A DNA stretch of 64,000 nt, from assembly GCA_030549495.1 (NCBI GenBank), contig JAUIRK010000819.1, positions 300,501 through 364,500 on the forward strand, in the 5' to 3' direction. This DNA is from Nectonema munidae (lineage: Eukaryota > Nematomorpha > Nectonematoida > Nectonematidae). Below, in pieces: positions 32,890 to 44,431 of this stretch (positions are counted from its first letter, which is position 1; every line of letters starts with the position of its first letter). The notes under the pieces were generated by a model. That model was not told the origin of the DNA, did no database searches, and saw only the letters and a program-made list of their open reading frames with translations. A program made the position numbers and the translations under genes.

Positions 32890-33260
32890 GATCTATAGAT
32901 TATTTTTGCATTTGGATTTTAAAATACTTATAAGTGTGAAACAAATTTGCAGACATTAATTCAAATTTTACATGAAATAAAACGCATTTTCATATCAAAT
33001 CAACAATGTCAATTTCATTTATAGATTATTTTTGCATTTGGATTCAAAATTACCTATAAGTGTAAAATAAATTTTTGGTTCACTTCTAAAAAATTTTCCC
33101 AAAAAAAAATTTGCGGTTTACATCTAAAATCTGACTACGAGAACATTCATTCAAATTTTACATGAAATACACACATTTTTATAACAAATCAACAATGCCA
33201 ATTCCAATTATAGATTGTGTTTGGATTTAGAATTTGAAAATACTTGTAAGCCTGAATCAA
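32890..33260. repeat. diverged tandem repeat, three partial units
   Basis: AGATTATTTTTGCATTTGGA recurs at about 32898 and 33023, with a third, altered version (AGATTGTGTTTGGATTTA) at about 33211. CATTCAAATTTTACATGAAATA recurs with the trailing sequence ATCAACAATG(T/C)CAATT. Spacing is about 125 and 190 bp, so units differ in length. Confidence 0.65.
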
Positions 33261-34119
33261 ATTTGCAAAGTAGGTGTTTTACACATATGTACCCATTTTC
33301 AAGTAGGCTGAATCCAACAGTGATGTTTATTTTTTATAAAAATTAATCATACCTGTCAAAAAATAATTGACATATGACACTTCAACTGAAATAAAGGACT
33401 CCATGATTAAATAGTTATACGTAGCTATATATGTAATTTATTTTGTCACAGAACAAATAGAATTATAAGTAGGCAAAACAAAATTTCAAAAAAAAAGAAA
33501 ATATAACTGAAAATGTTATAGAACTAAAAACGAGATTTTATACCGAATTCTTTAATGAAATTAATTAAATACAAAACAAGGACTCTGTAGAGGCATATTT
33601 TGATGCGCATCATTTTATTTGAAGGAGAAAGACAGTTCGTTTATACCATTCACTCTACAATATCTCGAAACAAGCTGAATCGGTCAATTTAAATATGTTT
33701 CGTGCTTGACCATTTGAGAAAGTTTTATACGTATAATCAAACAATATACAAATGAACGATTTATAATAAAAATTTGATTGTTTTTTATATCTAATCATTT
33801 GGTTGTCTTATCGTTTCCCTAAAATGAAAAAAATTTTCACCTCAACATGAGTTTTCTGCATAAAATTTGCTATTTTATTTAATGCAGGCAGTATTTAAAA
33901 GAAGTGAATGATCTCCTTTATTAAAAACTGTCAAGGATAATAAATATACTTTTAAAAAAAGAGAAAAACTTTATTCAAAAATTTGTCTTTTTAATAATCA
34001 AGATTCAAAAAAACAAAAATATTTATTACAAAATTATTATACGTATAAAAGGATAAAAAAATTATAAAACATGCAGAAAATTAGAAACAATTATACTGAA
34101 AAAAATATTTGAAGAGGCA

Positions 34120-34990
34120 AAACATTACAATCAGGACATACGATTACTGAATGTTTTTTACAAAGCGAAATACCGCATACATTACAAACAGACGATGTTT
34201 AGAAAGAGCATCTTTTCTTTTCTTTTGCTCGGTTCATTGAACTTCCTCAAGGCATACCTTGCACCTACGTCTAACAGTTGACTCGGGCAAAGAAAATATT
34301 GATTTTTGAACCTTCTTACCTGTTATAATAAATATGGATTATCAATTTTACTCAAAATTTCGCTTTGAAGACCTATTTTTTTCCTTGAATAAAGATAAGG
34401 GAGAATCCATTTTTTTATTGGTTCTACTCCTAAGCTTAATGAATTTACATTTCTTGATTAAAAGCAAAAATAGTACCTGCATTTACTCTTGCCGTATCTT
34501 ATAGATAAGAAAAAGCGACTACTGTCCATTTTTTGTTTTTCTATTTGTGGAATAATTTCTTATTCTCTGATCGAATATATCAGTTCCACCCTTGGAAAAA
34601 TCGTACTGTTTAAAAATTGCAGATTTACTTTTTTCATCGTCTACTGTAATTCCTAAAATGGAGAGTCTGGAAGTCAAAACGAATACATTTTTCTTTCCTT
34701 TTAATTTAGAAAATACTACATAACTATGAATAGATAAAAATTCTCTATCTATATCCCAGCAAAACTTATAAGAAAATTCATCTCTATTATCTAAACTTTT
34801 TATACTTTGCGGAATACCTTTTCATCTTGTGTCTATTTTAGCGACTATAATTAATCCTCTTTTATACAGCCAATCAGCTAGCTCTATAGAGGTATACAAA
34901 CGGTCAATGGTTAAACTTCGACCTCTCAAAGATAAATATGCAGTGATAATGCCTCTTATAAGTGTATAAGTTCTATATAAATTTTTTCAA
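34120..34990 (-). mobile_element. piggyBac remnant D
   Basis: Read on the minus strand from 34950: SLRGRSLTIDRLYTSIELAD then WLYKRGLIIVAKIDTR, a stop, KGIPQSIK, and HSYVVFSKLKGKKNVFVLTS. SAIFKQYDFSKGGTDIFDQR with IRNYSTNRKTKNGQ follows. This is the piggyBac core from the D-x-x-x-T-S-I-x-L-A motif to K-G-G-x-D-x-x-D-Q, which keeps both aspartates. The C-terminal Cys-rich finger follows in a shifted frame near 34270-34130 (RRCKVC, CNVCGISLCKKHSVIVCPDC). It is N-terminally truncated and no TTAA ends were identified. The protein is clearly different from B and C. Confidence 0.78.
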
Positions 34991-35568
34991 TATATACATC
35001 GTTACCTTGGCAAAACTTGGATGGCATTTTCTGAAGAAGATGTAGCCTACTATATATATACAAATGTAAGAAGGTTTGAAAAGTTATAACTTCATTCCTC
35101 CAAAATAGAAACTTACCAAATTTTGCATATCTGTATGCACATCATATAAATGGAATATTCAAAGTTTGAAAAAATTCAAAAAATTTATACATAATATTTA
35201 AAAAAACATGATGTGATCATGCCAATTCCATTTGAAATATAATTCACAGCGTAATTTTCATTCTATAGTCTAAAAATGAAAAAAAAAATTTGCACATAAA
35301 TATATGAATCAATTTTATAATATAATGATGAGTATCAAAATTAATATTCGTGCCTCATTGGAAATTTTGATAATGAAAAATTTGTTTTATTATAGATTCC
35401 AAATATAATCTAAACTTCAAAAAGAAATAAATTCATTTGTGAAATGACTAAAAATTTGAATATAGTCTTTGGAGAATAGCATGAAAACAAATCGTTCAAA
35501 AATCAGTACAATATATCTGACCGCAAACATACCACGATTTTAAAAAAGTCACAAATTAATCAAAAATG

Positions 35569-36484
35569 TTAATAAACGTGACCATTGAATTCAGTATACA
35601 TGAAAACGGGTGTATATAAATAGAAAACTTTGTATAACGATTTAATCTAAAAGTTTCTTTTTTCAGTTGAGCTATCATCTATCAATCAATTTTTTGACAG
35701 GTTTGGTTGATTTTTAAAAAAAATAAACGTGACCATCGTGTTCAGCACACTTGAAAATGGGTATATATGTGAAAAAAAACTTTGTATAACCATTTAAACT
35801 AAAAGGTTCTTTTTTAAGTTGAGCTGTCATATATCAATCAATTTTTTGATAGGTTTGAATGATTTTTTAAAAAAAATTAACGTGACCATCATATTCAGCA
35901 TACATGAAAATGAATATATATGTGTAAAAAAACTTTGTATAAGCACTAAATCTAAAATTATCTTTTTTCAGTTGAGCTGTCATATATCAATCAATTTTTT
36001 GACAGATTTGGTAAAAAAAAGAAACGTGACCATCGTGTTCAGCACATTTGAAAATGGGTATATATGTGTAAAAAACGTTGTATACCCATTTAAATTAAAA
36101 GTTCTTTTTTTAGTTGAGCTGTCATATATCAATCAATTTTTGACAAGTTTGATTGATTTTTTTTTTTTAAAAATTAACGTGACCATCGTATTCAGCATAC
36201 ATGAAAACGGGTGTATATAAATAGAAAACGCTGTATAACGATTTAATCTAAAAGTTTCTTTTTTCAGTTGAGCTGTCATATATCAATCAATTTTTTGACA
36301 GGTTTGGTTGATTTTTTTTTAAAAATAAACGTGACCATCGTGTTCAGCACACTTAAAAATGTGTATATATATGTAAAAAAATTTTGTATACCCATTTAAA
36401 CTAAAAGTTTCTTTTTTTTAGTTGAGCTGTCAAATATCAATCAATTTTTGACAAGTTTGATTGATTTTTATAAAAAATAAATGT
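35569..36484. repeat. satellite-like tandem array, six ~152-bp units
   Basis: GTGACCAT at 35578, 35729, 35882, 36026, 36179 and 36331 marks successive units (spacing 151, 153, 144, 153, 152), with a degraded seventh at about 36483. Each unit also carries GTTGAGCTGTCATATATCAA, CAATTTTTTGACAGGTTTG and TTCAGCA(C/T)AC. Odd and even units resemble each other in turn (ATAAATAGAAAAC-type versus ATGTGTAAAAAA-type), suggesting higher-order duplication. Any open frame across it (35819-36220) is a by-product of the repeat. Confidence 0.9.
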
Positions 36485-37632
36485 CACGATCAGATTAGCA
36501 ATCAATCATTTAGTAGGAAAAGAGAGAGTCAAGGGTATTTACAAAGAAAAAATGGCATTACTCACTTTTAAGTTTATCAACTCGTTCATTTCCTCTCTGT
36601 AATCTTCCAATAAAATTCAATTTTGAAAAGACAAGAACTTCTCCAAGATATTTGTGTAAGATGATAAATCCATTATGTAAATATGAAAAGTCCAAACAAG
36701 CTATTCTTTATAAGTTAATTAATTTTTACAATAACAATATGACTCTATTTATGTATTCTTTTCCATATTTATCTTCTTTATATGAAAAACTTACAAGCGG
36801 AACCAGACTGCTATTTGTGTAAAACTATACTTTAGTCTTGACTTTTTTTTTTTAATTTTCGCCAATTGTTCTACTTTCTACACTCTTTTTTCATCGATTT
36901 ATTGTCAAACTCTGTTGTAGGTTCTACCAGAAAGCGTACTCTAAAGGCTTTTGATATAAAAGCTTCAAACAATTGTCTTTTTTACTCACTCGGACATTAT
37001 TATCTTTTTTTAATTTCCATATTTATTTTCACCACACATATATATGAGACTTTTTTTCCTCTCTGTATTATTAAATTGTGTTTGTTTGTAAGTAAACTAC
37101 TGACTTATTTACTTAAATTGGATGCCTTTCTTGAAAATATATATGTGACATGATTTTGATGTTTATACGAGCATGATGTGATTCACATTCAACCAATGAA
37201 ATATTAATTTATGAAATGAATAACATTTAATTTTACGCTCAAACACAAACATATGATGTCAAACAATCAGTCGTAGAGTGCTTGTATATAATATATATCT
37301 TATTGATCATTTTAATTTTTTTCCAAAAAAAGATTTCATTAACCAGCTGTTCCCAACCTGTTGTATGCGTACACTATAGAGCTCTACGCGGGTTGTAAAA
37401 ATTTACTTTGAATTTTTATGATGTTATTAGATTTAAAACAAAATTTATTTTTCACAGCGCTGTTTTAAAATAGAATATCATGGACGGTTTACCTTTTTAA
37501 AGCTGATTAGCGAGACTGATCAACTTGTTGCCATCATACATAAAACATTGCGCGTAACAACAGAAAGTGTAGGAAAGTTCCTTCGATATAATAAAAAATA
37601 TATGCATAATAAAAAATGCACTTTATCTAAAT
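36485..37632. other. no gene recognised
   Basis: The sequence is AT-rich. One open frame (36866-37153) is hydrophobic and phenylalanine-rich, as expected from AT-rich noncoding DNA, with no domain. Confidence 0.45.
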
Positions 37633-38565
37633 CAGGGATCGGAAAAGTGGTCGATATCGACCATTAGGCGTCGATAACAGTTCTTTAGGGGTCGATAAGA
37701 AGATGGACAAATTTGCCAAATTGTGCTATGCTTTTTTTACTTTATAGTAGTAATAAAGCTACTTTTTCTTTTAAAACATAGCTTAGGTGTCAAACTCGGA
37801 GTCCCATGAGGGCCAAAGGAGTGAGTTTGTGTTGTCATGAGGGCCGCACTCCTACAATTATATTTAAAGTTGTTCAATAAAAATTATTGCAGAATATTTT
37901 ACTTTTAACTTAGAAACATGTAATGGTTTGATTATATTCAAAAATGCAAGTACAAAATCATGTTTAGTTAAACAAAATAATTTAATTAAAAAATTAGCAA
38001 GGATATAAATCTGTTCTTTATTTTATTATAAAAAAAGTTTATAAGGCAACATACATGGCCCACATGTATTTGAATGAACTACAAATGAAAAGCACATAAA
38101 TAACAATATTTCAAAATAAACATTTATTATTAATTATTCAAATACTTTACATGTTCTTGTCCCGAGGCTTGACACCTCTTGTTATTGACAATCTTTGCTA
38201 TGTCTGACTGAAATTTCTGTGCAGTGCGAACTTTTATAAGAGATGATAAGTGAAAATCAGTCAACCTAGTTCTCTGAGAAGTCTAAATCTACACTTATAC
38301 ATAAAATTATAATTAATAATACTGTAATCTGTGTGGGCCGCAAATCTGCTTGTAATGGGCCGTATGCGGCCCGCGGGCCGCATGTTTGACATGGCTGGCT
38401 TAGGACATTGTAGGATATATGAAACATTTTTGGTTTGTATTTTTTCTCTTAATTATTGGACATTGATTAAAGTTTTTGTGAAACATTTCTATGTGGGGTG
38501 GGGGTCGATGTGAAGACAAATGTTCTATGAAGGGGTCGACGCGTAAAATAGTTTGTCGATCCCTG
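37633..38565. mobile_element. non-autonomous hAT element
   Basis: A perfect 8-bp duplication ATCTAAAT flanks it (37625-37632, 38566-38573). The ends are inverted, CAGGGATCG at both, with subterminal GTCGA motifs on each side (GGTCGATATCGACC on the left, GGGTCGACGCG on the right). No transposase remains. A second hAT-like element occupies its centre. Without it the outer copy would be about 320 bp. Confidence 0.9.
37786..38397. mobile_element. hAT-like element nested in the previous one
   Basis: The insertion is flanked by GCTTAGG (37781-37787 and 38398-38404). The ends are related inverted repeats: GGTGTCAAACTC on the left and, reversed from the right, AGCCATGTCAAACATGCGGC. The interior is AT-rich with GGGCC-rich subterminal sequence (GCGGCCCGCGGGCCGCATG at about 38367). 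The TGTCAAAC terminus is characteristic of a widespread hAT group. The left end appears to lack the usual CAG, so the exact border is uncertain. Confidence 0.7.
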
Positions 38566-41108
38566 ATCTAAATAAACAAATGGAACGTTGATGATGAAAA
38601 GTGCCTGTGTGTAGGATGTACAGGTGATGTGATGTGATGTACTTTACTGATGTTACACTTTACCCAATCAGATACGAGGTATGAAAAAAGAATATCTTAT
38701 AAAGTATGCCTTTTTTTAAGAATTAACAAATGACCTGCACGCGCAATTTATGTGCGGGTGCCGCAAAACCACGCCATTGGGCCGTTGCGCGTCGGCCTCT
38801 AGTGTACACCAATAAGGTAAGCGGAAATTCTTTAGTTGTAAACCGATAGATCGGAATACTGAATTTAATGGTTTTATTTTCCCTTTATATTTTAAATACA
38901 AAATTTTGATTTTTTTGTGCAATCTTTAAGCTTGTTATTATCTTTTTATACAACACTTGCATTTGGCATTTCTTTTTTTTTAAATAAATTTTTTGTACAA
39001 AATATATCGCTTTTACATCCCCTCTAACATTGAAAAAAATAATGACTCCTCCCTCTGGTGTATTATTTATTTATATCTGTAAAAATAGCCATAATTAGTT
39101 GTCGTAACTAATAAAGTTAGTAAAGACATCGTTTCACTAATAATCCAAAGAACAACTTTGCTAATCTAATTAGTAAGTGCTACTAAATTTTGCTCTCAAT
39201 GAAGCACAAATCAAAATTAAGCTTTTACACAACTCAATATTGTCATCATTAGCATGAGATACGCGAAAACGTACACATTTTTGTTTTTCGGAATCACCCA
39301 TGTTCAAAAAGGTTTGCAAGGACTACATTGGACTAACTTCTTTCCTGAATTTGAAGTTTTACGATGAAAAGGTAGATTTTTTGTATTTTATCTTTTTAAT
39401 TTTAAAATTAGTTTCTCTAATTAAATTTTAAACAAATTTCTACATCATAAAGATTTTAATGATGCAAAAACGCACTCATACTCAATCATTTTAGATATTA
39501 ATGCTGGATGATATTTCTATCTAAAAAATTCTTCCTCTTAAAAAAGAGAAGGCTTAGTATTCTTAAAATTAAGCAGTATCATCTCTATGTGTAAAAAATA
39601 ATTTATGTTTAGCGAGCGTTGTCGCATATCCAATTATTTTCTCATTACTTGAAAAGTCTTGTCCATAAATATATGAAAAATTTTCCCAATTACTAAGAAC
39701 GTGTTGACACATATCCAAAGTTATGTCAAGACTTTCCCCTTTCTCTGCCTGTGTTGTCTATGTGTAGTGAATATCCTTTTCCCATTTCTCCCACGTAATA
39801 ATGAGTTTTTCGTGTCTTTTCTAAAGTCAAGCAAAAGCGCTCAATCACCATAGCATTAAGAAGGATGGGTGGGGGCTTTAAAGTATTGATTTGGAGAAGT
39901 CGTGTCGATGTGAACACAACTCTAACTTATTCACAAAAGTGCATCGTCATAAAATTTCGCAAGGATGACAATTAAAATGTTTGCAGTCTAGACAATAAAT
40001 AAACTTTTGTGTCACAAAATTTAATTAAATCGTAAGAATGCATTAAAAAGGAAGGAACGCATAATAATGTTATATTCTTCTAATCGCACCCAACAAAAAT
40101 TTTCAATCCTTTTAAAATTTAGGAGTTTAGCTGCGTCCACGATCATCACGACTCATTGTTTAGAAATTACAGTGTGTTCTCGTTGATAGGTGTGTTACTT
40201 GCAAATTCATTCTGATTATAATTATAATTATATATCCTTGTAGGTTGTTTTCTTTTAAATAAAATGGATTGATACAACTTCAATCATCTAAGAATTTTTT
40301 CATTTTTTGGTAAAGATTATTTTGTTTGAGAACTGTAAGAAACATATGTGGCGCGTTAGGGTAGAAATCTCAGTGACTAAGGGCTTTGTTGATCATGAGA
40401 CCCATCAATATTCTGAGATTAGAAATTTTAAATACGATTTTTAAAGATTAATCTCATAAAGCTGAGGGGATTGAGTAATTTGATTTAAAAATGCTTTAAA
40501 ATAAAGAAATTATTTGCGTCAGTTTGAACTGAGGATCCAAATGGAAAAGCTATTGGTCCTAATGCAAATTTCTGAAAAGAAAAAATCGAACGTAGGACAA
40601 ACTTCCTCAGAAACGAAGGCATGATGCGTAGGGATGCGTGTAAATGAATAAAACAGGGAATTTTTTTAAATAGTAGCTTAGTGTTGCTATAGTTTTATTA
40701 CTTTTAAAAATGAGACTAAATAAATTGATTATTATTATTGACTGCTTGAAAATGAGACTAAATAAATTGAAAAATTGAAAGAGACTAATTATATTGATTA
40801 AATGAAAAAAATTCATTATAATGTTTTCTAATATTAAAGTTTTTTGTAGCATTTTATTCCAATGCTATCTCAAATATAAATAATCGAAAATATAACATGA
40901 TAACTCATTATTTAAAAATATATAACTTTACATTGGTGCAGGCAGGACATTTCGTACATAAGACGTTTGGTACCGGAGAAATTTCGTAGCAAGTTTTTTA
41001 AAAATTTTGCATACGAAATAACCAATTTAGGTACACATAGCGACCTCTAATTTTACTCGGCAAGCTTTAAATCAGGAGTTCTTACCCTTTATTCAGTTAT
41101 GGACTCCT
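38566..41108. other. no gene recognised
   Basis: The stretch is AT-rich. It contains a dispersed repeat copy (39056-39190) and a short duplicated AAAATGAGACTAAATAAATT at 40704 and 40747. No conserved reading frame. Confidence 0.45.
39056..39190 (+). repeat. dispersed repeat, similar to 41955-42420
   Basis: Shared blocks with the downstream copy are CTGGTGT(A/T)TTATTTA, CTAATAAAGTTAGTAAAG and CATCGTTTC, then AATTAGTAAGTGCTA. In the downstream copy the last block is separated by inserted sequence. Confidence 0.65.
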
Positions 41109-41244
41109 TTAACCCGTTAACGACCAGAATAATCAGACGATATCTAATGTAAAGCAGAAGATTTGTATTAAAGAGCTTTGATAAACGCAGACGATTTTAT
41201 TTTTGTAAAGTCGACTATAGTCGACATGGGCGTTAACGGGTTAA
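41109..41244 (-). mobile_element. TTAA MITE, subfamily 1, copy 2
   Basis: TTAA at both ends. Outer inverted repeats read TTAACCCGTTAACG on both sides. On the minus strand it holds ATGTCGACTATAGTCGACTT (a 16-bp perfect palindrome inside) and AAATCGTCTGCGTTTATCAA. Opposite orientation to copies 1 and 3. Confidence 0.9.
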
Positions 41245-41316
41245 GAAGTTGATGAAAGCATGAACCCTATACAAGGAAATTTCGGATAAATAGTCTTAAA
41301 AAAACTTTCCATTTAA

Positions 41317-41457
41317 TTAACCCATTCCGTTAACGCCCATGTCGACTATAGTCGACTTTACAGAAATAAAATCGTCTGCGTTTATCAAAGCTCTTTAATA
41401 CAAATCTTCTGCATTACATTAGATATCGTCTGATTATTCTGGTCGTTAACTGGTTAA
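41317..41457 (+). mobile_element. TTAA MITE, subfamily 1, copy 3
   Basis: TTAA at both ends (41317-41320, 41454-41457). It carries GTCGACTATAGTCGACTTTA, AAATCGTCTGCGTTTATCAA and AGATATCGTCTGATTATTCT, nearly identical to copy 2 reversed. Its right TTAA is also the left TTAA of the next MITE. Confidence 0.9.
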
Positions 41458-41582
41458 GGCCAAGCAAAGCAGACGATATCCAAAAAAACGCAGACTATTT
41501 ATATTCAAAGTCATTGAAAAAAGCAGACGAAGATGAAATTACTTATGTTCCAAAATAGGAACATTGGCCGTAAATAGGTTAA
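41454..41582 (-). mobile_element. TTAA MITE, subfamily 2, copy 1
   Basis: TTAA at both ends. Read on the minus strand: TTAACCTATTTACGGCCAAT, then TTTTGGAACATAAGTAATTT and CATCTTCGTCTGCTTTTTTC. It shares the (A)GATATC and CGTCTGC motifs with subfamily 1 but not the GTCGAC palindrome. It abuts subfamily 1 copy 3. Confidence 0.88.
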
Positions 41583-41954
41583 TATTTGTACTTTATTTTA
41601 TTGACATTAATTATTTGAACTCAAATGACGTCAAATAGAGGTAGCAAAGCAAATTTTGAATTCAAGGAGAAGATACAAAAAGCCACTACTTGCTACTTAT
41701 CCAAACTTTAAAATTTAGCTTCTTGTTTCAGTTATTTTTACCCGTTGATTTTTTTTAATCATTTTAAGTTTTTTTATAAAAATGAAAAAGTTTCCCGGAT
41801 CCCCTGAAATGCAGCCATGGACCCCTCAGAGGTCCGTGAACTCCAGAATAAGAACGAGGACTTTAAATGGCAGACATCTTCTCTGTATTTGATGAGTGCA
41901 TATTCCACTTCTTATTAATTCACAAGCTCTAATAGTGAGCAAAATAATGAATGC

Positions 41955-42420
41955 TTTGTCTGGTGTTTTATTTACTCATATCTGTGACAATAGCATGAAT
42001 AATAGCTTGACTAATAAAGTTAGTAAAGTCATCGTTTCCTAATCCAAACAACAAATGAATGTATAACTAATTAATAACTCATTTTGAATCTTTGTTCCTA
42101 TAGAGCAGTGCTTCTTAAACGGTGCACCCTTTAAGATAGCCAGGTGCACCATGAATCCTAAGATTCCATCTAGATCAGTGATTCTTGACAAGGGGTGCAC
42201 GCACCCCCTGGGATGCGAGACAACATAACAGGGGGTGCGAGAAACGACCAACTAATGGATAACATATGTAGTATGTACATATTTTTTATTTGTTATTTCA
42301 TAGGTGCACCCTAGTGAATAAGGATTAGTCAAAATCCTTGGCTTCGCGTGATCTAAAATGGGTTATTAAAATGTAATAAATAGCTATACTAATTTATGTA
42401 ATTAGTAAGTGCTAACATTT
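41955..42420 (+). repeat. dispersed repeat copy disrupted by hAT-like sequence
   Basis: The left part (41955-42050) matches 39056-39150 and the right part (about 42395-42410, AATTAGTAAGTGCTA) matches 39168-39183. The intervening sequence includes the hAT-like piece at 42116-42316. Confidence 0.55.
42116..42316. mobile_element. hAT-like terminal fragments
   Basis: CAGTGCTTCTTAAACGGTGC ACC at 42116 and CAGTGATTCTTGACAAGGGG at 42176 are both typical hAT left ends (CAGTG-x-TTCTT). The right side, GGTGCACCCTAGTG ending at 42316, is an approximate inverse of the first. No clean 8-bp duplication was seen, so one fragment may be nested in another. Confidence 0.5.
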
Positions 42421-43154
42421 TTCCTCAGTGAATATGCTTTTGCCTTATGCTTTCCTTAATAAATATAATATAATATAATATATAATTTTCTACTTGCTAA
42501 TCCATTTCAAATCCATGGAGACGGGAAAGCTCTCTAATGCTTACACATAATACTTCCTTATATTTCTTACCAATTTTCGGCATAATATTCTCAAAACTAG
42601 ATGTGTAATGCAGCTCGTTAATTGTGGCGCGAACAATGACAGACACCATCCAACTAAAAGAATATTCATCAACTGCCTTGAGAGACGAAAAATTGGAATT
42701 ATGAGATTATATCCAAAATCTATTTTGGAATCGAATCGACATCCTCTCTCTCTCCCCCCGCCCCTCCCCTTCTGCCTTCCTTGCGCACTTATTTTCTTTA
42801 AAGTTTCTTTTTTGGAAATTTCTTTCATACTCTCAGCTAGAAGTGACAACGGTAGTTTCGAACTAAACTAAAGTAATATTAAAAATCATCATCTTTTTAA
42901 AATTGGTTTCCTATAGGTCTGAGCACTGAATGCAATCAATCGTGAGAAAATGTTCACTAGAAGCGGATCGAATTGATTTAGTAACATTTTTTTAATGATT
43001 TTTCAAAGTATTCTACAAGACATACCGTAAGCATTCGTGTTGAATCCGCTAACGTGGATAATCCCCTTCCCAATTATAAGCTATTCCTTTCAGAAACATA
43101 CCTAATCCGCACCGTAACTTTAATAACATTGAGTTCAATAGAATATTGATTATA

Positions 43155-43182
43155 TAATAATAATAATAATAATAATAATATA
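43155..43182. repeat. (TAA)n microsatellite
   Basis: About nine TAA/ATA units, uninterrupted. Confidence 0.9.
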
Positions 43183-43529
43183 AGTTCAATATAATTATAT
43201 ATATAAGGGAATAAAATGAAGAATTCGTTTTCAAGAGATTAATCTATATGCTAGTGGTATATTATATGCGTTTCGACTATTTTCGTTGAAACATTTTTCT
43301 ATTTCAACTTTTTATTTTTTGAGTTTAATTCTGTTTACGTTAAGATAAACCTAACCCCGTTTTCACTCAAATAATTCTGGTAAAAAAGGGCGGATTAAAC
43401 ACGAGTTATTCTTTGAAATTTTAATAAAAATTGCAATTTTTCGAAGCTGCAGTAAAAAGATTTTTCCCAAGCGCCTTTCCACTTCTATACTACAGCATTT
43501 TTTGATTATCTCAGTTTCATTCAGATTAT

Positions 43530-43760
43530 ATACCATTTTTAGTTCTAAATTGTCTTTTTCAATTATAATTTATCTTTTTTAAGTTCTAAATTGTGTTTTT
43601 TTGAGTCCTAAGTGGTCTGTTTTCTATTTTATTTTGTATTTTAGTAAGAGCGTTAAGAATTTAAAAAAGACATTTTAGAACTTAAACAAGACAAATTAGA
43701 ATTGAAAAAAGATCATTTAGAACTAAAAAAAGTGAATTTAGAAGTAAAAATGTATATATA
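43530..43760. repeat. long imperfect inverted repeat of 24-bp units
   Basis: The left arm has TTTTAGTTCTAAATTGTCTT, AATTATAATTTATCTTTTTT and AAGTTCTAAATTGTGTTTTT. The right arm has ACATTTTAGAACTTAAACAA, GACAAATTAGAATTG and AAGATCATTTAGAACTAAAA. Both arms are built from the same ~24-bp unit in opposite orientation around a ~60-bp centre. On the + strand the right arm reads as LELKQDKLELKKDHLELKKV, but an in-frame stop lies just upstream. Confidence 0.7.
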
Positions 43761-43942
43761 TTAAAATTGTGCCATTTGATATCTTAGTTCATAATGATTC
43801 AATATCTTTTAAAAATTAAAAACTTTTAAATATCACATTTCAAAAATGAAATTTTTGGAAAATTTGTTTATCCAATTTGAAGGTGAACATTTTTCAAAAC
43901 AGAGTAATTTTTTTACATTATTTGTTTTCTAGTTGCAAATAC

Positions 43943-44431
43943 GGTACCCTGACATTTGGACAATAGACATTTGGCCGACGGAAATTTGGCCAAACAAAAA
44001 TTTTATCAAACGGACATTTGATCGAATGAATATTTAAATAATTTGAATTTCCAGACTTTCGCAACCAATAAAATAATATTGTTCTAACGTTAAAACACTA
44101 AAACTCAATAAAATACAGTATTACTGTGTAGGTATGTAAATCAGCCATGTTCCTACCATACATATATATAACTTTGAGTAGATGAATTATTCATCACATT
44201 ATGTGGGTATAGAAGTTAAGAATAGGAAAAGAAGACAAAATTACTCTGCAGATTTGTATTGAACACAAGCTTGTAAATTTACTGGAAGTATAAAGCAAAG
44301 CGTCTACAATTATTCTAAAATATATATATTTTTGGAGGAAATGTCCTTTCGGCCAAATGTCGCTAGGCCAAATGTCCTTGCGTATAAAAGTTCTTCGGCT
44401 AAATATCTTTTTCAGCCAAATGTCCTGGAAC
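43943..44431. mobile_element. MULE-type MITE with sub-repeat ends
   Basis: Flanked by a perfect 9-bp duplication TGCAAATAC (43934-43942, 44432-44440). The left end is GGTACCCTGACATTTGGACA; the right end, reversed, is GTTCCAGGACATTTGGCTG. Both continue as arrays of GACATTTGGCC-type units (at least three on the left, four on the right). No coding sequence remains. Length 489 bp. Confidence 0.88.

Larger units (their letters stand above)
29666..34110. other. no gene recognised; one tandem repeat and one LTR-like block
   Basis: The stretch is AT-rich with only short, non-conserved open frames (for example 29846-30091, 31861-32046). It includes the GC-richer block at about 32300-32640 and the tandem repeat at 32890-33260, listed separately. 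Confidence 0.45.

Noticed and set aside
35819-36220. 133-residue open frame as a gene
   Set aside because: It lies wholly in the ~152-bp satellite and its protein repeats with the satellite period.
36866-37153. 95-residue hydrophobic open frame as a membrane protein
   Set aside because: Phenylalanine/leucine-rich frames arise by chance in T-rich DNA; no start context or conserved motif.
42541-42871. Overlapping open frames on both strands near 42.6-42.9 kb
   Set aside because: The frames are driven by a CT/GA-rich low-complexity stretch at 42750-42775 and show no domain.
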